This document shows, in pieces, positions 35,560 through 46,683 of a stretch of 64,000 nt of DNA. The position numbers and the translations under genes were made by a program. Under the pieces are notes generated by a model. The model was not told the origin of the DNA and made no database searches. It worked only from the letters and a program-made list of their open reading frames with translations. Origin of the DNA: Dendrobium chrysotoxum (lineage: Eukaryota; Streptophyta; Magnoliopsida; Asparagales; Orchidaceae); the NCBI GenBank assembly GCA_019925795.1, contig CM034304.1, positions 25,994,228 to 26,058,227 on the forward strand. Reading direction: 5' to 3'. Numbering within the stretch: position 1 is the first letter of the stretch; every line of letters begins with the position of its first letter.

Positions 35560-37049
35560 AGAACCTTGTGGCTAATGTCACATGGCGCCAGAGCAAATTT
35601 GATTATTTTAAAATATCTCAAACAACTGTTTATTCGATTCATTTCTTTTTTGGCACCTGACTCTAGTGAGAGAGACATAGAGAGGGTTTTTAGAGAAAGA
35701 AAATTTGATTTGAGCTGCTTCAGTTCATTTTATGCTTTGACCCAATTCTGAATGTTATCTGAATTGAGATAGATTACTCTATTGTTATCTGAATTTTAAA
35801 AAATATAGAAAGTTTTTAAATTTTTTTATTAAATTTATATTTTTGTTATAAGAAAATGAGTATAATTTTATACTGATAAAACTTTCATTATATTTTTTTG
35901 TTTGTTATACAGACATCAGTTCTGAATATTTAGAGATTTTTAAAGAAATTTTACACAGGGTATTTTGAAATATACTCCTTTTTAATTATCTGAAAAAATA
36001 ATTTAGAACCTATAAAATAATGTTGTAGTGCAATTAAAGGCTTGAAATAGTATTCTTCATAATCTTTAATAATTTGATTATGTTCTGGAACAATGAATTT
36101 TATACAATAGTGTATTATGTTGCCTACCATTATATAGTAGTGCAAAAAATTGTGAAATTTTGTTATGAGCTCATTTATACTTTAATTTCTATATTGTAAT
36201 TAATTATATAAGCTTAATATGAAATATGTGTATTAGGAGATATAAGGGGTCAGAATCTTTCAAATTCTATCTGATGTAGGAGATCCAGAACTCTCAAAAA
36301 ATTTATTTGTTGGGAGTCCTGAGGGGCCAGAATGTTTTGATTTTGTTTGATAGAGGGGAAAATTTTGTTTATTGAGAGTTATAAGGGGCCAGAATCTTTG
36401 AATTATGTTTTATAGAGGGGGAAATTATATTACCTTCTATTCTAAGTTATAAAATTTATATGAAATTCTTATTTATTTAAATTCCTAGTATTATCATTTG
36501 AATCAATGATAATTGTAATTATTATTCTGCTTGGCATGGTAATTTATTTCATTTCATTTAGATATTTTGGTGAATGCTTTATAAAATAAATAATTAAACA
36601 TTTAGATTAGTAAGAGTGGCCTGCTGAGCTGTATTAGCTCACCATTATTTTGCCTTCTTTTTTTAGGATCGGATAATGGAAATAGTATGTTGTATGGCAA
36701 TTTTAGTATATGATCTAAGTCTGTAGAGATATTTCTTCCATTGATTTTTATACAGTCATGACTAGCTTTTGTTATATTTTGCTCTGCTTTCTATTATATA
36801 GTCATATACTGTAATGTAGATTTTGTACATATATTTTGATGATGATGAAATGAAAAGAATTTTTTGGATGAGTTATTTCTTATATACTGAATGTTGTTAA
36901 TAGCTCTATATTTTGTTGTTTGTTTTAAAATTTAAATTGGAAGAAGAAATACAAAAATTTTCCAAAATTAGATCTTAGAATTTGTCTGTTGCAAGCCAGT
37001 ATGATAGGGCATGTCCAATCTATAGGTCTTATCATGTTGGGTTGTGATA
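35560..37049 (-). mobile_element. degenerate LTR, TGTCACAACCC family
   Basis: On the minus strand it starts TATCACAACCCAACATGATA at 37049, matching the start of the copy at 16375. Internal tandem blocks of about 85 bp with AAGGGG(T/C)CAGAAT at 36247, 36333 and 36388 and the GCTGAGCTGTATTAGCTCACC block are shared in diverged form with 16700-17130. The left end is undefined. Confidence 0.4.
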
Positions 37050-37610
37050 GGACAATCAACCTCCGTTGCCAGACTACGATCCCTCCGACTTCCATCACCG
37101 AACTACAGTCCCTCCGTCCATTGTCTCCTGACTACAATCCCTCCGACTATAGTCACTCGATTATGATCCCATCGATTGTCATTGCCCAACTACAGTCTCT
37201 CTGACCACTATCGTCTGACTATAGTACCTAAGACCTTCGTCACCCAAATGCAGTCCTTCCAATCAAGAAAACAACAAGCTATTAAGAGCCACTCTCATGC
37301 CATGTGATTCTTTCAATTCCTACCATATAATGTGCTCTATATGATATATATTCGCTACATTATGTTAACGTCTTCCCTCGAGGAAAGGCATCATTTGTAA
37401 TCAATGACATGCATTAGTACTTGAATCATTTCAATTGGGCAAGGGCTGGTGATTTTTCCCCTTTCTGGAGTTTTTCTCGTAAAAAATATGATGTTTCTTA
37501 TGATTCTTGCACCTCTATCTCTCTACCTTCTGTGTGTGTGTTGAATCTTTGTATAAAAACTAGGACGTTAAACTCTCCATCTCTCAACCTGTGATGAATA
37601 TTCTGGCACG
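37050..37610 (+). mobile_element. gypsy LTR U5-like fragment
   Basis: CCTCCGAC/CTACAGTC repeats (37060-37260) are followed by GGCAAGGGCTGGTGATTTTTCCCC and CTCGTAAAAAATATGATGTTTC. These compare with GCTGGGCGTGGCCCCATGG and CGCGTAAAAATTCTGGTG near the end of the LTR at 38614-39758. Probably an old relative cut off by later insertions. Confidence 0.4.
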
Positions 37611-37964
37611 CAATAATAATCATTCAAATAACTCAAAATATTTCAAATACATTATATTATTTTTACCGTATATTTCATTTTACTTTACATTCTTTTTTCA
37701 CCAAACCAAACAACCCCTTAATTAATTTTTTTTTTCTAATTTAGATTGGTTTAATTTAAAATATCTGAGAGAAAAATAAGAAAATTAGTGTAAATAATAA
37801 TCTTCAATTTATTTTTAGAAAAAAAAATTGGCTGAGAATATCATTATAAATTTTTTGATAATTTATTGATTTCTTTCAAACTATAAAATCTATCTATTTT
37901 AAAATTTAATGGTCCTATCTTTGACTAAGTTTGTTTCCTATTATTGACTATTCGTAAATAGGAA

Positions 37965-38135
37965 AAAGAGGGGATGCCCACACCTAATCTATTCTCATAA
38001 GCCAATTTACAAATTGTAGAGCTCTTCAATACGTCATCTGCAGACGTCTCTTCTCATGACGTCATGCAGAAGAGGATATTTAGGAGCGTGATATATCACG
38101 TTTGTCTCGCTGTCGCTGACTGCAGGTCAAAATAT
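37965..38135 (+). promoter_or_regulatory. orphan third copy of the NIMIN upstream module
   Basis: Inverted relative to the other two, it keeps CACACCTAATCTAT (distal), ACGTCATCTGCAGACGTC at 38031-38048, a perfect TGACGTCA at 38057-38064, ATCACGTTTGTC near 38100 and GGTCAA at 38125-38130. It matches copy A over about 170 bases in the same order. A gene driven by it would start after 38150 on the plus strand, but only AT-rich DNA, a MITE and the gypsy element follow. The duplication is seen directly; its origin (lost gene, or promoter moved alone) is inferred. Confidence 0.6.
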
Positions 38136-38420
38136 TCACCATACCTTTTTTTAGAGCTTAGCTCAATTTTATTGAGAAAAGAAATTAATTATATGTAGGA
38201 TTCAAATGAGAAATTTCTATCAAATAAATGAGGCTCTTAGCAAGAAATGGTATGTCTAAATTTAGATAAAAAAATAAAAAAAAAAAAACCACACCAAAAT
38301 TATTGAGGATAAGCTCAAACCATAATATTTTAGGGATATTGAAGTTCTTATGTTCTCTGGCAGCAAATCCAGCTTGAATTCCAATATTACTCGAGATGAT
38401 AGCAATCTTGAAAAGACTAA

Positions 38421-38547
38421 GTTTCATTTGGAACATCATTTTTACCGCTTTTTTAAGCAGTTTTTTAGTACAAAATTTTCTTTTCAAAAAAATTTTTCAT
38501 TAAAAATTGTTTTATAAAACAATATGAAAACTGTCCTAAATGAAACC
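38421..38547. mobile_element. Tourist-like MITE, family T1
   Basis: Starts GTTTCATTTGGAACATC after TAA and ends ACTGTCCTAAATGAAACC, with the AGCAGTTTTTTAGTACAAAA centre. Confidence 0.7.
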
Positions 38548-38613
38548 CTTTCTTACTTCTTTTTAAAGCAATTTTTTGGTACAACAATTTTTTGAGTTAA
38601 AAATGTTTATACT
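38548..38613. mobile_element. left half of a T1 MITE split by the gypsy insertion
   Basis: CTTACTTCTTTTTAAAGCA and GGTACAACAATTTTTTGAG are the left-centre of a T1 MITE, ending in ATACT (38609-38613), the target copy. Past the far LTR, ATACT and then AGAAAG...AAAAGTTGTCCC (53159-53200) give the other arm. The gypsy element therefore landed in an existing MITE. Confidence 0.6.
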
Positions 38614-39758
38614 TGATATATCATCAAAAAATTATCTTGATTGGGTAAGAATCTCGAGACAAAAATCAAGTTGGAAGCTTCAAAAATTAGATCGGAAGCC
38701 ATCTGAACTCCGATTTCAGCAAACTTACAGTCGAACTGAACGTCTCAAAAATACAAACCAAGGACACCAAATTCAACTCAATCCGAGCCCAAAGAAGTCC
38801 AAATCAAAGACCCGAAGCGCATTTGGAGGGTTCAAATTATAAGTTAGATTACCAAACGGTTTCCAAACGTGACATGCTTATAGTCGAATCGAGTGGCTCG
38901 ATGAGAAAAATCCAACGAGCCAAAGATTGTCGAATTCTGAGATCATTAAGGCCTTCAAATGATCAATAAACAGTTCATGATCATGGGATTCAACATCGAC
39001 CGTCCATTCAAACCACTCCCAATTTACCCTTGATCTTCCTCTTATTTATTGGCCATGCCACTCTCAAAAAACTATAAATAGACCCCTCATTTCTCATGAG
39101 AGGGGACCCAAGCAAAAAGAGAAGAGAAAGAGCCAAGAAACAGAAGAAGGAAGAGAGCTCTCATGCCCCCAGACTCCTCCTCAACCACCGCCAGACTTCC
39201 ACTCGGCAGCCGACCGACGCCGGAGTTCCGCCGGATCACCACTTGATGCTGGAGTTCGGCCGGATCACCACCTGATGCCAGAGTTCCGCAGAACCACCAC
39301 CTGACACCGAAGTTTCGCCAGATCACCACCTGACGTCGAAGTTTCGTCGGACTACCACCTGACGCCAGAGTTCCGTCGAGCCACCAACCAACGTCGGAGT
39401 TCCACAAAACCACCACCTGACACCGAAGTTTTGCCAGACCACCACCTGACGCCGGAGTTCCGCCCGACCACTCAACGTTGCTGGATTTTTGCTCTATGTT
39501 TGTAACTGAATTCCAATCTGAGAGTTGATTATTAAAATTTGATCGTCCTCAATTTCAAGGATGAGTCAACCACTAATAACTGAAGCAAACACTAGTGGAA
39601 ACCTTTCAGCTGGGCGTGGCCCCATGGTTTTTCCCTTTTCCAGGATTTCCGCGTAAAAATTCTGGTGTTGTATTTTTCTTCTATTTGTGTGCTGGATATC
39701 CGTACAACGCTGAGACAAAAATTTCTTGACTCTATCGCTGCGTATATTATGTCCCACA
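38614..39758 (+). repeat. 5' LTR of the gypsy element (1145 bp)
   Basis: Starts TGATATATCATC and ends GTCCCACA. AAACTATAAATAGACC near 39070 is the TATA box. A 29-bp minisatellite lies at 39209-39473, and ATTTCCGCGTAAAAATTCTGG lies near 39645. It is one minisatellite unit longer than the 3' LTR. Confidence 0.9.
39209..39473 (+). repeat. 29-bp minisatellite in the 5' LTR (about nine units)
   Basis: Units read GA(C/T)GCCGGAGTTCCGCCGGA followed by (T/C)CACCACCT, with scattered changes. It creates a fake 109-residue minus ORF (39087-39416). The 3' LTR has about eight units at 52645-52870. Confidence 0.85.
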
Positions 39759-39762
39759 ATAG

Positions 39763-39782
39763 TTTGGCACCATTTTGTGGGA
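39763..39782 (+). other. primer-binding site of the gypsy element
   Basis: Three to five bases after the LTR comes TTTGGCACCATTTTGTGGGA. It resembles the TGGCGCCGT... complement of the 3' end of a plant Asp-type tRNA, used by many Tat elements. The tRNA identity is inferred. Confidence 0.6.
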
Positions 39783-39813
39783 ACCCAATCCCATAATTCT
39801 AAGTGTTTCTTTA

Positions 39814-41330
39814 ATGGACAACAGGCGTAGCAATCACATCTTGGAAGCCTCCCGCTCTAACACCCACCAATCTCGGAATCAATTTATGAATCATGGATGC
39901 CAAGTATCTACCTCTTTTTATCCTGGGGGGGGGGGGGGGGGGGGGCAACACACTGCTGGAGAAAGGAACTTTAGGACATTCCCTAAAAGAACGTATTCGA
40001 AAGAAGGAAGAATCTCAAAATGAGATCCTTCAACTCCTACGAGAGACTCGGCAACCAGCGCTAGCACCACAGGAGGACGTTCTTCTCCCTCGAGATCCAC
40101 CACTAGCTGAGGGTGTTCAACTCAAACATCTTCACGCAGAGATTCCTCTTCCTCCGCCAAGGAGGCACCCACAATCACATAAAGACAACAAGCTTGTTGA
40201 CACTACAAGTTCTACCCATCCTTTGCATATAGGTCGGTAACCTCGCCTTCCTCCGGATATCTCTAAAGATTTAGTTCGACCAGACATTACTGAGCTCCCT
40301 CACAATGCTCTACGACATGAACTGTGAATATTGGTTCGAGAAGAGTTCCCCATAGAGGTGTAAGATAATCTCTTCGTCAGTGGAACTTCCAAGAGTCACC
40401 ACCCCTGACTGAAGCCATTCTTCAACACCCCATTCTGGTAGGATTCAAACTTCCAAGCATCGAGTCCTACGGCGGGACATCTGACCCATATGAGCATATC
40501 GATCACTATAGAACCATTATGTATATCCAGCGAGCCTCAGATGCGCTTCTATGCCAGGTTTTTCCTGCTACCCTTAAAGGATGAGGTCGAATGTGATTCT
40601 ACTCACTTCCAGCCGGAATGATCCCTACATTTGTCAAATTGCCCAAAGTATCCTCGAATAATTTGTTGCCAATCGAAAAATTATTAAGGATTCTTTTCAC
40701 CTTTTCGGAATCCACCAAAATGAAGAAGAATTACTGAAGGAGTATTTTTAATGATTTTCCACTGAGGCTCGGCAAATTTTAGGAGTAGATCCTGAATTAT
40801 TGAGAGGAGTCTTTATGGGAGGCCTCCGTCCTGGCCCCTTTTATTCAGCACTTATGTGAGACATAGTTTATTTATACGCTGACTTGATCCATCGCGTGGA
40901 GGCACAAATCTTTGTTGATGAAGCCATAAATGCTCATAAGAAGCAATTTTAGCAAACAAATAGAAAGCGTAAAAGTGCACCTGTGATGGACAATTTGTTC
41001 TCATAATGAAAGAAATAAGGAAAAAATAATCTGCCTCCTATGCCTCCAATACCACGATGGGAACCTCGATAGGAGAAGGAGTATACACCACTAAATGTAT
41101 CTCGAGCAAATGTGTTGATGGCTATTCGAGATCAGGAGAACATAAAGTGGCCTAATCCCTTGAAGCTAAATACATGAAATTAAGATCAATCTACCATTTT
41201 CAACATAGTCGTAGCCATACTACCAAAGCCTGTAAGCAGCTCAAGGATGAAATTGAAAGGCTTATCCGCCAAGGTTATCTTCGATGATTTATTCGAGATC
41301 CACCTGCTTGAGAGGAAGCTCATCCCACTA
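39814..41330 (+). pseudogene. gag of the gypsy element (broken)
   Basis: It begins M-D-N-R-R-S-N. A 21-G run (39925-39945) shifts the frame, after which K-E-E-S-Q-N-E-I-L-Q-L-L-R and later F-P-I-E-V, I-L-G-V-D-P-E-L-L-R-G-V-F can be read. Near 41180-41290 the zinc-knuckle region survives only as H-T-T-K-A-C-K-Q-L-K-D-E-I-E-R-L-I-R; the other Cys and His ligands are gone. Gag normally forms the virus-like particle core in the cytoplasm. Many stops. Confidence 0.75.
39925..39945 (+). repeat. poly-G homopolymer (21 G) inside gag
   Basis: Twenty-one G in a row. The frame before it (from 39814) and the frame after it differ, so its length change contributes to the gag frameshift. Confidence 0.9.
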
Positions 41331-41362
41331 GGGGGCAAAATCAGCAACATGAGAGAAAATTA

Positions 41363-41780
41363 TTGAATAATCGTCCAATAATTTGTAAGATTGAGACCAT
41401 CACAGGAGGCCCCACATTATCTGATCAGGTTATTTTAGCTGTAGATCAAAATTCGACACCAAAGAAAGCTTGTATTGATCATTCTATTACTTTCAATGAT
41501 TCAGATTTGGAGGGAGTAAAAAATCCCTCATCAAGATCTGCTTGTGATTAATGCGGGGATAGGTGACCCGTATTATAATGTCAAAAGAATTTTGGTGGAT
41601 AATAAAAGTTCCATAGATGTCCTATTTTACTCAACTTTTCTCAATATAGGCCTCACCAGAGAAAAGCTTCAGCTTACTGCAGGCCCACTGCATGGGTTTG
41701 ACAATCGGCCTGTACAAGTAGAAGGGACAATCAGACTCCCGATTGTGCTTGAAGAATTTTCCTGACAGACTACACACTCC
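41363..41780 (+). pseudogene. aspartic protease of the gypsy element (active site lost)
   Basis: Frame 41544-41765 reads V-K-R-I-L-V-D-N-K-S-S-I-D-V-L-F-Y and later L-H-G-F-D, V-Q-V-E-G-T-I-R-L-P. This is the retropepsin fold region of Tat elements. The catalytic D-S/T-G is here D-N-K, so it could not cleave the polyprotein. An internal stop separates it from the upstream ORF 41363-41551. Confidence 0.8.
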
Positions 41781-42079
41781 ATTCAGTTCATTGTAGTAAA
41801 GTCAGAATCAGCTTATAATGCTATTTTTGGAAGGCCACCTCAATCAATCTTTAGGATTATCACCTCCATCCCCCACCTGAAATTGAAGTTTCTTACCCCG
41901 ACAGAAATAAGTGTGGTACGTGGAGATCAACAAATAGCACAAATCTGCTATCTTAGGCAGGTTCAACCACGTCTAACAGTTATCTTGAGCATCGAAGATT
42001 TTGATCTCTGAAGCGAAGATATCCCACAAAGGGCTTCTCTTGTAGAAGACCTTACTATTGTATCCATATCAAAAAAATA

Positions 42080-43090
42080 CCCTTCAAGGACTATGCAAAT
42101 TGGGTATCTTCTCTCAGATGAAGAGAAGAAAAAATATGTAGATTTTTTATGTAAGAATCAGGATGTTTTTGCATAGAGTCCGATAAATATGCCTGGCATC
42201 AACCCTGAAGTGATCATGCATTCCCTCAAAGTCAACCCAACGTGTAAGCCAGTAATCCAGAAGAAATAAAATTTTGTGTCAGATCGTTAGCAAGCAATCG
42301 AGTAAGAAGTTAATAAGCTTTTGGAAGCTAGATTTATATAAGAAGTGCACTACCCCACTTGATTGGCGAATGTCTTCATGGTGCGAAAGTCAAGTGGGGC
42401 TTGGAGAATGTGTGTAGATTATACATATCTAAATAAAGCTTACCCGAAGGATAATTTTTCACTTCCTCGTATTGATCAGTTGGTTGATACCACCTCCAGA
42501 CATTAGTTGCTGAGCTTCATGGATGCTTACTCGGGGTACAATCAAATAAAGATAGATCCTACTGATGAGGAGGCAACAACCTTTCAAATGGATAAGGGGT
42601 TATACTGCTATCTGGTGATGTCCTTTGGGCTCAAAATGCTGGAGCCACATATCAACGCCTTATGAATAAGATTTTCAAAGACCTTATTGGGTGCTCTATA
42701 GAATTATGTGTTGATGATATGCTAGTGAAAAGTTTTGAGAAATCTCAACATATATCTACCTTAGAATAGTGCTTCCATCTTCTACGATGCTACAACATGC
42801 GCTCAACCCTACCAAGTATGCTTTTGGAGTCGCCTCTAGAAAGCTCTTAGGATTTATGATAACCCACTGAGGGATTGAGGCCAATCCTAAAAAAATCAAG
42901 GCACTAAAAGACATGGTACCCCTGAGGAATAATAAAGAAGTCCAAAGATTGAATGAAAGGATTACAACACTATCTCATTTTCTAGCCCGCTCAGTAGATA
43001 AATATCTACCATTCTTCAAGATACTCATAGGTGCTCGTAGATCATGCTTCTAGTAGACTGATGAATGTCAAGAAGCTTTCAAATAGTTAT
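42080..43090 (+). pseudogene. reverse transcriptase of the gypsy element
   Basis: Recognisable in order: R-M-C-V-D-Y-T-Y-L-N-K-A-Y-P-K-D near 42410-42450; F-M-D-A-Y-S-G-Y-N-Q-I near 42520; V-M-S-F-G-L-K near 42620; G-A-T-Y-Q-R near 42640; and the catalytic box L-C-V-D-D-M-L-V-K-S near 42705 (the usual Tyr is Cys). The R-S-V-D-K-Y-L-P-F-F region near 42990 leads into RNase H. It has many stops and at least one frameshift (near 42635). Confidence 0.85.
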
Positions 43091-43373
43091 GAAATTATTT
43101 GATATCTCTGCCACTACTTTCCAAACCAATACCTAGAGAAAAGTTATATTTGTACTTGACTGTTTCTGCCCAGGCAATTAGTTCGGTCTTGGTTCGAGAA
43201 GAGAATACTGTACAACGTCTTATCTATTATATCAGTAAGATCTTATCTGAAACAGAGGGACGTTATCCCCTAACAGATAAAATAGTTTTGGCATTAGTTT
43301 ACTCTGCTAGGAAACTACACCCTTACTTTCAAGCCCATATAATTAGAGTCTACAAAAATATGTCGTTGAGAAG
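43091..43373 (+). pseudogene. RNase H domain of the gypsy element, interrupted
   Basis: The frame reads S-L-P-L-L-S-K-P, L-Y-L-Y-L-T-V-S, A-I-S-S-V-L-V-R-E and I-Y-Y-I-S-K-I-L, then E-G-R-Y-P-L-T, the pol-type RNase H fold. It stops where the nested element enters (43374-43378 target copy) and resumes at 46684 with L-Q-K-P-E-A-S-G-R-L-I-K-W. A second copy of this part is in the tandem duplicate (44497-44773). Confidence 0.85.
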
Positions 43374-44496
43374 TATCCTATCACGACCCAGCCTAGGGGC
43401 TCGAATAAACGAGGCAGGAATGGAAGTCGGATGGTAGACTAAAATATCCAATATCTACATCTATCACCATAACATTTGAAAGAGCCACTAAAGCATCAAA
43501 TTAAAAAACACATAAACATAAAATCATTAAGACTCATGTAGTTACCTTTCTTCCGGCACGCCTCTCCTATGGTATACGTTTCCACCCCTTCTACTCATTA
43601 GATTACCTTAAATTTTACCTAAAATAAAAGTTAGAGCAACAACAATAAGCCAAAGCTCATCGAGTAACATATGCCTCTAAACTACAGTAATTCAAGGCAG
43701 TAGAAGTAATATGCTAGATGTCACTATTCATTATACATCTTAAATTTTATTTCCTATAAATATATCATTTAAACATATGCATAAATCATAAAGATATATC
43801 ATATCATATTCAGTTTACATTCATCATATATGTATTCATATCTTTCTCATTTTTATATATAATACAACCATTACAGGAGCCACCGCCTAAATCGGTACCA
43901 ATTAAGGTACCCCTTTTTCCATTTTTATTTCCTTTATCATTTCCTTTTCCTTTAACATGCATGAGTACGACATCCCCAGCCAGTACCATAAGGGGGTGAG
44001 CTCCATCATTTCAACATGCACATGCAGTCATTCAATATATCAATCATATCATATTCATATATCATAATACTATGCTCTATCACATATTTTATGTAGTAAT
44101 ATAGTGAATCACATCATAGGCGAATGATAAAACATTGAAACAATTGAAATATAGTAACATAAATAACTTGCAATAATAATTAAATGAAAATTTGAAAACA
44201 ATACAATTACCGTAACTTAGAAACATGTTTACTCACCTGATTTGAGGGATTTGATTTCTTCGCTCGTACTCCTTCCTTCGAGGTCACAAGATTAACACCT
44301 ATAGGAAAATCATTTCTCGTTCATAAGCTATAGCTAATAAATCTCAAACCTAATTCTTCTTCTCTTATAAAATTACCATAGGCTCTCTCTTTCTTTCTCT
44401 CTCTTTCTAATTTCAATAACTAAAAAATAACATGTTAATTTTAAATTGTCTAAATCCATAACCCATCCAAATTAAACATTCACCAAAACTTAATTT
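43097..44496 (+). repeat. 1400-bp tandem duplication, unit 1
   Basis: The unit starts in the RNase H domain (ATTTGATATCTCTGCC) and runs through the first 1.1 kb of the nested LTR. Unit 2 is shifted by exactly 1400 bp. The two units differ at only a few bases per hundred by eye. Confidence 0.93.
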
Positions 44497-46678
44497 ATTT
44501 GATATCTCTGCCACTACTTTCCAAACCAATACCTAGAGAAAAGTTATATTTATACTTGGCTGTTTCTGCCCAGGCAATTAGTTCGGTCTTGGTCCGAGAA
44601 GAGAATACTGTACAACATCTTATCTATTATATCAGTAAGATCTTATCTGAAACAGAGGGACGTTATCCCCTAACAGATAAAATAGTTTTGGCATTAGTTT
44701 ACTCTGATCGGAAACTACACCCTTACTTTCAAGCCCATATAATTAGAGTATACAAAAATATGTCGTTGAGAAGTATCCTATCATGACCCAGCCTAGGGGC
44801 TCGAATAAACAAGGCGGGAATGGAAGTCGGACGGTAGACTAAAATATCCAATATCTACATCTATCACCATAACATTTGAAAGAGCCACTAAAACATCAAA
44901 TTCAAAAACACATAAACATAAAATCATTAAGACTCATGTAGTTACCTTTCTTCCAGCACGCCTCTCCTATGGTATACGTTTTCACCCCTTCTACTCATTA
45001 GATTACCTTAAATTTTACCTGAAATAAAAGTTAGAGCAACAACAATAAGCCAAAGCTCATCGAGTAACATATGCCTCTAAACTACAGTAATTCAAGGCAG
45101 TAGAAGTAATATGCTAGATGTCACTATTCATTATACATCCTAAATTTTATTTCCTATAAATATATTATTTAAACATATGCATAAATCATAAATAAATATC
45201 ATATCATATTCAATTTACATTCATCACATATGTATTCATATCTTTCTCATTTTTATATATAGTACAACCGTCACAGGAGCCACCGCCTAAATCGGTACCA
45301 ATTAAGGTACCCCTTTTTCCATTTTTATTTCCTTTATCATTTCCTTTTCCTTTAACATGCACGAGTACGACATCCCCAGCCAGTACCATAAGGGGGTGAG
45401 CTCCATCATTTCAACATGCACATGCAGTCATTCAATATATCAATCATATCATATTCATATATCATAATACTATGCTCTATCACATATTTTATGTAGTAAT
45501 ATAGTGAATCACATCATATGCGAATGATGAAATATTGAAACAATTAAAATATAGTAACATAAATAACTTGCAATAATAATTAAATGAAAATTTGAAAACA
45601 ATACAATTACCGTAACTTAGAAACATGTTTACTCACCTGATTCGAGGGATTTGATTTCTTCGCTCGTACTCCTTCCTTCGAGGTCACAAGATTAACACCT
45701 ATAGGAAAATCATTTCTTGTTCATAAGCTATAGCTAATAAATCTCAAACCTAATTCTTCTTCTCTTATAAAATTACCATAGGCTCTCTCTTTCTTTCTCT
45801 CTCTTTCTTATTTCAATAACTAAAAAATAACATGTTAATTTTAAATTATATAAATCCATAACCCATCAAAATTAAACATTCACCAAAACTTAATTTAATT
45901 TAAAATGATTTCTATTTTTGATTTTACTTAAAAATAATATTTTATGAAAACTTGAATTTCTACCCTTAAAAACTTCCTTAAGATCACTAGAAATAATATT
46001 CATTAAGAAATTTCCATAGAAGTCAAAAATTTGCAAAACCCTATTTTTTAGAAAGTCACTATAATTTGGAGAAAACTTCAATTTCATGGTTGAAATCCCT
46101 TCCTAAACCTTCCCTATTGTTTTCTAAACAAAACCTCAATATTTGAAAAACCCTAAAAATCTTCTCTTCCAAAAATCTAGAGAATGAGAGGAATTTTTTT
46201 AAATTAAAACATACCTTAGCTCTCCCTTAGTCTTCCTCTATGATTTTCCCAAAGAAATCACCGGAAACCACCGCCAGCCTCCGGATTTCCCCTTGCTCCC
46301 GCCGCCCCCTCCTTCCGTCCGTGTGTTCGGTCACAAGAAACAAAGAGGGACCGAAGGGATTCAGTCCTTTATCTCCTTTGGGTGGTTATGAGAAGAAAAA
46401 GGTCTAATATGCCCTTGCATGCATTAATGCCCTTAACACTCATGAGGGGTAATTTGGGAAAAAGGATAAAAGTTTACTTAAATGAACTTCAACGAATTTT
46501 AGTTTTAAAATCGTGCAAAATTAGGTATATTTTCTTTATACCATTTCGATCAAAATTTTGCGTAGAATTTAATAAAATTTATTTCATCTCGTTCTGACAA
46601 CTTTAAAAATTCGCTTAAATTCGTTATGGCACATCAGAATGCGTGCGACGCATGTAATTGACATTTTCGGGTTTCACA
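43379..46678 (+). mobile_element. nested solo-LTR-like insertion with TATCC target duplication
   Basis: TATCC is present at 43374-43378 and at 46679-46683, and the RNase H frame is broken exactly there. The insert begins TATCACGACCCAGCC (likely mutated TG) and ends CGGGTTTCACA. Without the 1400-bp duplication it is 1.9 kb. It has no coding domain. Constant blocks are ATCGGTACCAATTAAGGTACC, GTACGACATCCCCAGCC, GGGGGTGAGCTCC and CTTCGAGGTCACAAG. A 5-bp duplication with terminal CA and lack of genes fits a solo LTR. It resembles the TGTCACAACCC LTRs elsewhere in the window. Confidence 0.75.
44497..45896 (+). repeat. 1400-bp tandem duplication, unit 2
   Basis: An exact-register repeat of 43097-44496. 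The joint at 44491-44500 reads TAATTTATTT, where LTR sequence (CTTAATTT) meets RNase H sequence (ATTTGATATC) through a short ATTT overlap. Unequal exchange or replication slippage at this microhomology is the likely cause. The RNase H ORF 44499-44786 is therefore a duplicate, not a second gene. Confidence 0.93.
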
Positions 46679-46683
46679 TATCC

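Noticed and set aside
39087..39416. 109-residue minus ORF with W-x-G-T-L-A-S-G-G repeats
   Set aside because: Product of the 29-bp minisatellite in the LTR. The partner ORF 52747-53115 arises the same way in the other LTR.
44499..44786. ORF encoding an RNase H-like segment, as if a second retroelement
   Set aside because: It is the duplicate made by the 1400-bp tandem repeat, not an independent element.
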